NCBI GenBank assembly: GCA_000310025.1
Contig: FN649731.1
Location: 399,213-463,212, forward strand
DNA from: Ectocarpus siliculosus
Taxonomy: Eukaryota > Sar > Phaeophyceae > Ectocarpales > Ectocarpaceae
Length of the DNA stretch: 64,000 nucleotides
Direction of reading: 5' to 3'
In this document: piece after piece, positions 48,701-58,000 of the stretch
Numbering within the stretch: the first letter of the stretch is position 1
Layout of the letters: the number at the start of each line of letters is the position of its first letter
The notes under the pieces: generated by a model
The model's database searches: none
Seen by the model: the letters and a program-made list of their open reading frames with translations, nothing else
What the model was told of the DNA's origin: nothing
Program-made: the position numbers and the translations under genes

Positions 48701-49878
48701 ACAGCAAACGAAGATGCGTCATACAGGGCGGGAAGATATCTATGCAAGAGAATCCACTATCTTTTGCAGAGAAGGAAAATTTTTCGCCCCGCACTCACGA
48801 TCACTTCACGCAATACTGGCTTCTCCAGGGTAGGGATACACGGGAGTATCAAGAATATTTTCAGAAGCTCTTGAACGCACAGATAGCAGCAGCGACACCG
48901 GTGGTCACCGCAACAACAGCAACACCAGCAACAACAACAACAACAACCACCACCACAGCAACAACCACCACCACCACCACAACAACAACAACAACCACCA
49001 CAGCAACCACCACCACCACCACCACCACAATAACAACCACCACCACCACCACCACCACAACAACAACAACAACAACAACAACCATCAACACCACCACCAC
49101 AACAACAACAACAACCACCACCACCACCACCACAACAACAACAACCACCGCAACAACAGCAACAGCAACAACAACAACAACCACCACAGCAACAACAACA
49201 ACAACAGCAACCACCACCACCACAACAACAGCAACAACCACCACCACAACAACCACCGCAACAACAGCAACAGCAACAACAACAGCAACCACCACAGCAA
49301 CAACAACCACCACCACCACAACAACAACAACAATAACAACAAGAGCCGTCACTGCCACAAAACAAACCAACCTCACAAACCTGAAGGGCGTCTTCGATCC
49401 AGTCGAGACTGCTTGAAGAGTACGACACTCTGGCCTGTCCCGTGGGATAAACCTCAGCATGCGCCCGCAGCAGCTTGGCATAGTCCTCCCTGTCGTCGGG
49501 CTCCCCGGGCTTCGTGCACCTGATTCCACACATTGAGTAGGCCAGGAAGCGGGCCTTCAAATGACACAGGCTGATCTACACACGCGTGCGGAGCACCGAT
49601 ACGCCGGCCGATATCTTCTTGTGTTGAGCAAGTCCCACGAACGGTTGCTGTGGGCCTGCTCTCACAGGTTCTCGCATTTCGAAAGGATGACATCAGAGGG
49701 TGTCCTGCGGACGAAGGTGTTTCATAAGTATGCCACTCTAGGATCGCACTCGTACCCCCATTACTGGTGGCCCGTTGGGATCTTCCACCTCAAGTCTCAT
49801 TTGGAACAACAACACGAGTTCATGCACGCTCCCTGGCGGCCGACACGACAGCAATAACAACAACAATAATGACAACAA

Positions 49879-49917
<39 letters not shown>

Positions 49918-52900
49918 GACGGCGGCGTCGACCACAACAACATCAACATCGAAACGAGATTCCTGAAAGTACACTAAAACACAACTGGTACGTGCTGTCG
50001 TCCTTGTGCGATTTCTCGGACAGACACACTGCCTGCTCCGTTTCCTAGCTTGATTCACTCGTCAGAAACGCCTCGTCAGGTGAAAACAACCCCCGGAAGC
50101 AATACATTCCAACCTGTTGCTTGTCCCCGACGTGCACGTGTTGACCATGGCCGCGCGGACCACACCGCCTTCTTCTTCCGACACCGCGCGGACGGCCTCG
50201 AGCCTAAATCGAGGCATGCTCTGCCAAGCGCCGACGGCGCCCGGGGTGGGGGGCTCCCCGCGCTCCATGGCGAACCAAGAGCTGCACAGAAACTCCGCCG
50301 GGTGGGAGACGAAGACGAGCCAGGTGTCGTCGCTGCTAACCGCTCCGCCGGAGAAGATGATCTCCACCTCCCGTTCCACGTGCACCGAGGTCCCGTTCTC
50401 GCAGCCAGAGGAGAGGGAAAGCCGCTCGCCGTCGACCACGAGCTGCGTAACTTCCTAGAGCATTTGATTATAGTGTGGGAGCACGCGAGGCGTTGACGGG
50501 TAGGGGAGGGTCGGATAAGTCCTGTCGGGGAAGGGAGTAAAACCAAATCAGTTCTTCGGGTTCTAACGCGTGTGACGGAGGCGCTTACGACCACAACCGA
50601 ACATGACAACAGCAACAACAACAACAACAACACACACAGCAACAACCGTTGTCATCAACGTCCACTCGTGCCCACCTGGCGAGCAGAAATAACGGGCCGA
50701 ACCCCGCGATATTCCATCGTAGCGTACGGAGAACCGCGCACGGCGGGGACGCTCATAGCCGGAGCCCCCGCACTCGTAACCCCGGCCGCCACGTCCCAGT
50801 TAAGCGTCACAGAGAGGGGTCCCGGCTGGGTGATGTAGTGATCGGTCACCTTTTCCACGCAGCCAAGCTGGAGCGCGTGCCGCCAGTCGAAGGTTGTCTG
50901 GACGATCAGGTCAGAGGCGACCACCTTTCATGGTCCCGTGGGATGCGGCAGGAGTTCGAGGTGAAGAACGGGACGAAGAAGGAGTGGAAAAAAGGCTGAG
51001 AGAGATCTAACCATCGGCGGATTGCTGTTGATCGTCAGACAAGGGAACCCGGCCGCCGCGCTCACCCCGCTTAAGACCAAGCCCAGCCCTATACGATTGT
51101 TTTTCGGTGGGAAGTGGGGTATGTCGTGGCATGCGACATTTGGGGGCTGAAAGCCTCAAACTGTCGGTATATACTAGTGACCCAGGATCCAGGAGTCAAG
51201 CGTCTCAAGGCCTGTGAGAATCAAGACGGGTGCTGATGTGCCTTGCCGCGCACGAGAAGGACACCGGCCTGCCTCTACAACGCCGTCAAATGAGGCCAAG
51301 GTTTTTGCGCGAAGCATCAATCCTGGACCTCACACGCAGCACACACAGTCACGCGCCCGGCCAAACAAGAGACGACACCACGAGCATCTTCATCGACGTC
51401 TCTCCCTCCCCACCCGTTCTTAACCACCCTGGTGAACCCCAGCCGGCCGAAGCAAGACTACACACAGCGCAACTCCCGGCCGAATGCCAAGCGTGTTGGA
51501 TCGTGCATACCTGGGGAAAGTGTACCCTCAGGCCGGCAGTGTCCCCGGCGACATCGAAAGTGTAGGGAATCACGACGATGTTGTTCGACCTCGTTTCCTG
51601 GTGAGATGGCATATACGCGACGAAACGGGAACCCGTGAGTGGGGTGGAATCAAGAGTACGAAACGTTCACATTGGCAACACACCTCGGTGTTCGGGACAG
51701 AGAGCGTCGGCCGGCTCTTGTCGTGTCGCGTAACCCTTGTGAGGAACGGCCGTGATATGCGATTTCTCGCGTAAGATAGCCCTTGCGACTTCGCACGTTT
51801 GGGTATTCACGACAACTGCCGGAATGCCCAGTCAACTTAGCCGAGGGGACGGGTGACCCTGGTGTGTCCATGCACGCGCCGATGCGCTTGGTGGTATTAC
51901 AAGAAATGGGAAGGGTCTTGGCTGGTGTCAATCAACGGTCTTCACAAGGCAAAGAATCCTACGCCGAAAGCTCGGATCCTAGAGACATCAAAATATCAAA
52001 TTGGCCATCAAAGAAAAATGACAAGAGTGGTAGCAGGTAACGGACTTGCTCATAGGCAGCCTGTCGGGGATGGACCACAGCCAACCCAGCTGCACCCTGG
52101 TAGACCTGATGATAGCATCTGGGGTTTGGTTTCGATGTATTGACGACGGGGTGCGTAATGTACACCATTGGTTGTTGTCTGCTCTCTGCTTGAGGCTTGG
52201 TTTTGAGAAACACGTACTTGCAGACTTCGATTATACTTTCTTCGCAGACGCAGCGACCAAACGCTATGTACCTATTGTTGCCAGCGGTCGTTCTATTCGT
52301 CAAGGGTTTCGTAAACGGGGTCGAAGATACTGCTGTGGAGCGCACGTCGTTGGGTGGTCATGACGCTGTGCTTGAATTTGGTGGACGAAGGGACCGAGGT
52401 GCTTCGGATAACTTCAACAACGAGGTGAGAGGAGGAGGCACATCGAATTTTCAACGAAGCCCCGCCGCGAAACGAGAACCACCACGCTCGGTGGTCGCTG
52501 CTGTATCTACAAAGTCTCCACGAACAAGGCTGGGGGAAGAATCAACTTCTATGGACAGTCGCTACAGCTGGGTGTCTTGTTGCTGTCGGGATCTTTGGTA
52601 TCGCACAAAAATGCTATGTTGCCTTGGCATGCATAGTATGTAGTGCAATGCATGCATGGGCAACCAAGTACATGCTTGCATAGGCCGCTCGTGAGATGGG
52701 GTCGAACATGACACACGAAAAATCCTGCATCTGGTTCAAAACCCAAAAGTATCCACATGAAACCACACAAACGGGAATGATACACACCTGCGATGGGAAG
52801 CCAAGCACGATGTTCTCCCACCAGGCATTGGTAGGTAGGCTGGTGTGGAGACTGACAGACGCGTTGGCAAGCGCACCCCAGGCGCTCGTGGGCCAGGTAT

Positions 52901-53523
52901 CCTGTATTGCAACCACGTGAACGCTCTGTTAGTGCTGCTGTACCGTCCGTCTTTGCCCGCCAGACGTGGACAAGCAACACGATGTTCCACTCACAGCAGC
53001 AATCACACGAGCAGGAGGGACACACGAGCACACGCTACTGGGAATATGTCGCAGTTGCAAAACCACTGCCGTGAACAGCAGTCGATGATCTCGTTTGCTC
53101 AGTGCTCACCTCTGGCCTGTCCATGTGAGGGCAGTGAGCGTCTGCCGGGTCTACCGTACTAAACGGCTGCATTGCCGGAACGACGATCTTGCCGTCAGCA
53201 GCGGCGGACGAATCAAGCATGTTGAGGGCCGCTTCGCTGCTGCTGTTGCTGCTGCTGTCGCGGCCACTGCTGTTTTCTCGCGTGGAATGGATGTTCGCTG
53301 TGGAGGAAAGAAGGACACCTACCAGGAACATGGCGCTGATGGAGAGGACAGCGACGGCAAGCCGAGACAGAGAGCTCCTGTTGCTGCGCATGCCCAAGGC
53401 TGCTGCAGGTGGCGCCGCTGATGTATCCGGAGAAAAGGCTTGCGTTGCTGCGACCTTCGTCCCATCGTATCGAGCCGATCCTTCACCCAAGGCGGTACAC
53501 TCGTCTGCACGGGCATTTTCCAT
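42727..53523 (-). CDS. Membrane-anchored GH81 endo-1,3-beta-glucanase
   Basis: Fifteen exons read leftward: 53110-53523, 52788-52901, 51511-51597, 50676-50924, 50114-50454, 49381-49570, 48099-48512, 47589-47757, 46648-46763, 46197-46389, 45414-45556, 44841-44984, 44059-44148, 43456-43617, 42727-42978. Phases agree throughout, 1025 aa. Residues ~55-74 (LAVAVLSISAMFLVGVLL) form a type II signal anchor. GH81 marks in order: SLPTNAWWENIVLGFPS, NNIVVIPYTFDVAG, VPAVRGSPYATMEYRGVRP, GNEWSMKVALPP, YFSGKMLAKMGRIALIAEE, LLYDFRWGGVV, YNDHHFHFGYHIFAAA, RDIANPSSSDPFFPVFRHK, GRNQESSSEAVNAYYAVALYG, GMLWSTLAQMQTWFGAEAW, MLPITGVSEQLL. The family's catalytic Asp and two Glu fit D757, E837 and E841. Substrate should be beta-1,3-glucan (laminarin or callose). 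Exon 7 carries an Ala/Asp/Ser-rich insert. The last intron has a GC donor. Confidence 0.93.
48887..49345 (+). repeat. Large (CAA/CCA)n trinucleotide microsatellite in a GH81 intron
   Basis: About 460 bp almost wholly of CAA, CCA, CAG and ACC units, in the intron between GH81 exons 6 and 7, ending some 35 bp from the exon 6 donor. It yields long false poly-Thr, poly-Val and poly-Gly/Cys frames. Confidence 0.95.
49850..49918 (+). repeat. CAA then CAG microsatellite in a GH81 intron
   Basis: CAATAACAACAACAATAATG grades into about nine CAG units. It lies in the intron between GH81 exons 5 and 6. Confidence 0.9.
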
Positions 53524-53742
53524 GGCACGGCAGGCTGCAGTGGTAGGTGCAACACGCCAGCAGCACCCAGCAACGGTTTTTGGGTAGTGAGTGGTTGAAC
53601 TTGGCCTGTGGCCTGTGGGCTGTTGGACGGACCAAACGTTTTCGGGGGTTCCGGCGCTTCATCTCACCGTCCGGTCCGGCTGCAGTGCGCACACACACGT
53701 ACCTCCGCCACCAAAACCACATCAAGCAGCTGCCCTTCGCAC
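53524..53742. promoter_or_regulatory. 219-bp divergent promoter region
   Basis: It separates the GH81 start codon (leftward, 53523) from the ATG of the rightward ORF at 53743. If both are expressed, their promoters must share this stretch or lie within the transcripts. No clear TATA element. Confidence 0.4.
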
Positions 53743-54339
53743 ATGGCACCGCCGATTGCAATAGAGAGCGAGGAGCACCTGCAGCGCCTCGTGCAAGAGA
53801 ATGACAAGTTGATTGCTGGCTGGATTCCTGCCGGGGAGGATGGTGAACCCACCGCCGAGGAGGCCTTTGAGCAGCTGCCAGCTGATGCTGAAGGAGGTCT
53901 CGCCCTGTTGTGCCGCATCGATCCCGGAATCATCCCTGCTGCTAACCTGCTGCCCGACGGGTGGGAGACAAGCGAGGGTGACCAGCAGGAGCCATGTTGG
54001 TTTTTCTACAGCGCTGGCAAGATGGTGCGTCCTAACGCGTATACGGGATGGCGACATCGCGGTGTATCTGTTGTTGTTCCACGAGTGCAAGTTCAACTCC
54101 GTCAACGTACCCACAGGCCCCCTGGTTGCTTAGCCCGTGTTCTCGGTGTGCATTGCAGGGTGGTATCCGTTGGCGTAGGCAGGACTTCCTTTTGGTGCCG
54201 GCCCCGCATGATTCAGGACAGTCCTTGTAGTGTGATTATGGATAAAGCCGCTACTACTTTAGTACCGATTGACCCTCTCATTCTGGTTACCGACACCAGG
54301 CCACCGGAAATGGCTGTCGCACCAAGTCGCACTCCCTAA
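53743..54339 (+). CDS. Hypothetical protein, probably frameshifted
   Basis: The ATG-started frame reads MAPPIAIESEEHLQRLVQEN and continues acidic and orderly to CWFFYSAGKM near 54024. After that the protein-like sequence moves to the +1 frame: RDGDIAVYLLLFHECKF and NVPTGPLVA-stop (about 54045-54133), while the original frame becomes Arg/Pro-rich. An intron is unlikely over so few bases, though the GTGCGT at 54025 could be a donor. No family recognised. Not clearly a part of the gene starting at 55053. Confidence 0.4.
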   Translation: MAPPIAIESEEHLQRLVQENDKLIAGWIPAGEDGEPTAEEAFEQLPADAEGGLALLCRIDPGIIPAANLLPDGWETSEGDQQEPCWFFYSAGKMVRPNAYTGWRHRGVSVVVPRVQVQLRQRTHRPPGCLARVLGVHCRVVSVGVGRTSFWCRPRMIQDSPCSVIMDKAATTLVPIDPLILVTDTRPPEMAVAPSRTP

Positions 54340-54599
54340 ATAATGTCGCACAAAGCCCGAGCGGCGGGCTGAGGCGGGGATACTTTGGGTTTTTCAAAAG
54401 CAGCCAAGACAGATACAAGAGATATACGGGTCTTGGACCCGTGCATGTCAACACTCCCCTGTGCTACACCCGAAGGGCCCCTGGCTTTGTCATACATGTG
54501 CTGCCTCTTCGACAGCAGTAGAGGCTACATAGTCTACACGCCATATTGCTTCGGAATTGGGCCGCGTTTCGTACATTGCACCCCCCCCCCTAATTACCG

Positions 54600-54715
54600 C
54601 AGTCTGGCTTTCACAGCTCGATTGCTCCACAACCAAGAAGCTTAGCCAACCGATCGATGCGTGCAAGAAGCTCTCCACGAGATCGTTCCATCTTTGGCAT
54701 TGGCAGCCCCAATAG
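54600..54715. repeat. Dispersed repeat, copy B (partner at 6.1 kb)
   Basis: Shares the ordered blocks listed for the copy at 6143-6262, in the same orientation. It has an extra segment between the Cys-like GCTCCACAACCAA block and the CGATCGATG block. Confidence 0.5.
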
Positions 54716-55052
54716 CTTACGCAGGTGTTTCCAAGTTAGAAAGCATAGACATGGAAACGGCTAGGTTGAGTGTTGAGGTCTGCGTTCCTGGACGTACCTC
54801 AGACCGGTCGCTCCTGTGATCTAGGTGCCCCCCTCGAGAATCATGCCACTAGCCAGTCGTGGTGCGGTATCGGCTACATTTTAATAACATTTGAACACGC
54901 GGCACCCACGCTGAGAATTTGAGAACTTGGCTACCGAAGGAAGAGAAGAAAATTACACGCAGGTCTATAATAGGTGGATGGCGACACTGAATCAGCGTTT
55001 CGCCCGATAATATAGAGCTGAGACGACCCCTGCCCATGGCGACCCCGCCCAG

Positions 55053-58000
55053 ATGAGGGACATTCCCCCGCGTGACCCTTCGACCAACGTTTCTTCATCT
55101 AGTAGCTTGCCCCCGACCAACCGCACAACCAGGTGTACGCGGCACAAGACTCCGCCACGCCGGGCCCGAAGCTCGGCCGCCTCGCCGCTCTCCTCGAGCG
55201 TAGCCCGGACACCCTCCACCAGCTCGCTCGGCAAGACCAAGTCCTTCGCCGACAACGGCGGGGACAGCAAGCATCCACCGCCACCGCCGCCGGTGCTGAC
55301 CAAGGTCATGTCGTCGTCGCTGCTGCGCCACCCCAAGAACCGGGGCGACACGGCGCCGCGCGCGGAGAACAACTGCTTGGGGTCACACAGGGGGGGGCGG
55401 CTCGGGAGAGAGGAGTGCCTGCTTCCGGGCCGGGGCCCGCAGTTTTGGTCTTCGTCGCCGGGGATAGGTCTCAGGTAACGCTTGGGCGAGGATCTGGATT
55501 CAGGCTATCTAGCTTGTCACGGAGTAAGTCCTGGTGATAGTGCTACCTTCCCGAGTCCTGCGGGTGATAAGAAATCGTCGCGGGGGTGGAGGGAGTGTTG
55601 TTTTTTCATTCTTCGTGACTGCTTCTCCCGCTGTTCTAGGCGTACGGACGCTCTCCAACGTATTGTCGTTGTGAAGGCAGCAGTCGGCCCAAAAGCATGC
55701 GGATTAATGTGTTGACCCCTGCCCTCCCCTTCCCACCCGTTCTGAAATCGCGCACGTGCGCAACAATGAAAAGGTGGGCAAAAGCAGCACGTGCCTCGGC
55801 CTCCTGGGAGCTTTGCTACGACGAGAAGACTTGTGCTCGAGCGACCTGGCCTACATCAAGCCGGCCACGCAGTGCGAGAAGCCGCAGCTGGTGACCGACT
55901 GGTGCGAGGCAAATGGCGTCGCCTGTCGAGGCATAGGTCCGGTGGTTTTCTACAAGGTGCGGAAATCCACCCTCCCGAAGCGGCAATAAAAAGGAGACAG
56001 CGGGCACAGTATCGCCTTCGTCGTATTTTTAAGGAGAAAAAACGTAGAGCTGGGTGTAAAGTTTGGTGGCGGGATCCTCTAACGCGTCTCACGTGGCGTG
56101 CATAACATGCCGGGGGGGATTCTCGAGCGGGGGGAAAGGCCGGGGATGGTTAGCGTCGTCGTGTGGTATTTTTTTTTTTCAGTTGGGAAAATCGATGCCG
56201 GGGCAGATCGCCGGAGTTTCAGCTGTCTTTTGTCGTCGGACCCCCGCCAGAGCACAAGGTGTTATCGCCGGTGCTCTTCAAAGGGATGGACGCAATGAGA
56301 AGGAAGCTTTGGGACTTTGACCCTCGTAACTTTGGGGCTTTGACCCGCTTCCGCTCTCATGAGCGACTTGTCCTGCCCCGCTCCCGCATCCACGCCCCGC
56401 TCCAGGGTTTCACGAGGCAGTTCCTCAAGGGAGGGGCGGGCACGTCGGAGGAACTGCTGCAGGAGATCAGGGATGCTGTCGAAGAAATTTCCTCAGGAAA
56501 AAAGGTAGCGTTGCTGGGGGTGATGTTGGCGCTACATATTGATGATTGACGTTGCGGCTGATTGTAACATAGCTAAAGCTCCCCCCGACAACATCGGGTC
56601 GGGACGGTTCCAGAAAGCACTGCTTCGTTCAGCGCGTGCTTCTCGAACACAATGCCGAGATCTGTTGCTCTGCGAATTTTATCCATGTCGCGGGATCGAT
56701 GACGGTCACAACCATGAAATGTGTTGTTGGGAAACCCGAAACTAGGGTGGATGTGAAACTACGGTACTAGTTTGCACGATGGAAACATTTCGTTTCGACT
56801 ACTGCCCCGCACCCTGGGACCCCGCGGCCGACCTCGCAGGTCGTCGTGGTCGACGGCGTGGGCTACCCCGCCGTGGGATCGATCTGCGGGGTGTCCAACG
56901 GGGACGTCGCCGCCGCTCTCAAGGCGCCGGTCCTTTTGGTTGGAAAGTCGGGCGTCGGGGACGCCGTGGACAGTTACAACCTCAACGCCTGCTTTTTCGA
57001 GGCCCGCGGTGTGAGGGTGCTTGGAGGCGTGTTCAACAGGATCTCCACCGCCGGATACTACTCCCTGGAGCGCTGCCGCGAGGTTTGAACATTGAGGGTG
57101 GTACAAGTCAGTTTGTTTTCCAACGACGCCTCGTCACGCGTGGTTTGTTGCAGTTTGTTTCCAGAGACACTTTGTCACGCATGGGTTGTTGCGTCGTGGT
57201 GCTTGGACCTGTGAAGGGTGCGGTGCCGGTGTTGGCAGACGTACGGGCATGTGTTGTCGCTATTTGCATATCGCCCTGCCTGCCGTAAGGTCTGCATTGT
57301 TCTCTTCCCTCCTGCTCTGGCGTTCCGCGCTTGGCCTATGGTATGACTTTTCGTGAACATCCTTTGGCGATCTGTCCTTTTTTTCATCGCTTCACGTTTT
57401 TACCTAGATGGTTCTATGACACTTCGTGGTGTTTCGCATCTACCCTCCAGTGCTGTGCCGCTGAACTACTTCACGGGGTGGTGGTAAACCATCTCACTCC
57501 TTCGAGCGTCGACAGTTTTTTCCCGTGCAGTTTTTTCGAGCGACGTCCGAACCTTGTCCCACGTTCTGTTTTTTCTCTTTCCCCTTAGGCGGTGACTTCG
57601 TATTTCGCTCAGGCGAACCCAAACGCCTTACCCTACGGCTTCGTGCCCGAGATAGCCTCCTTGAAACACGCCGCCGAGACGGGCAGCGTTGCGGCGAAAC
57701 CCGGGGTTTCCCAAGCAGAGGCCAACTCAACGGCAGTTCCTCCGGCACCCGGGGCGGCGTCGGCGCAAGCGGAGGTTGCTCAGGGTGAAGGCGGTGGGCC
57801 TGGGAGTGGCATGGTGACTGGTCTGTCGGATTCGCCTACAAGAAAGGGGCCGGAAGCTGCGCTAGTGAAAGAGAAGCTGCCGGCAACAGAGGTCGAGGAT
57901 GAGCAGGACCTACAAGCTTTCGTGGCCACCGCCGGGAGCGAGCGGTTGGTGTTGGTAGACTTCGGGGCGGAGTGGTGCAAGAACTGCAAGGCGATATTGG

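Noticed and set aside
48742-49560. Long poly-Thr, poly-Val and Gly/Cys frames on both strands
   Set aside because: They are translations of the CAA/CCA microsatellite; only the GH81 exon at 49381-49570 inside this span is supported.
54992-55372. 126-aa minus-strand frame with Gly/Leu-rich segments
   Set aside because: Antisense to exon 1 of the P-loop/thioredoxin gene, where the plus strand has the clear G/C-ended third positions.
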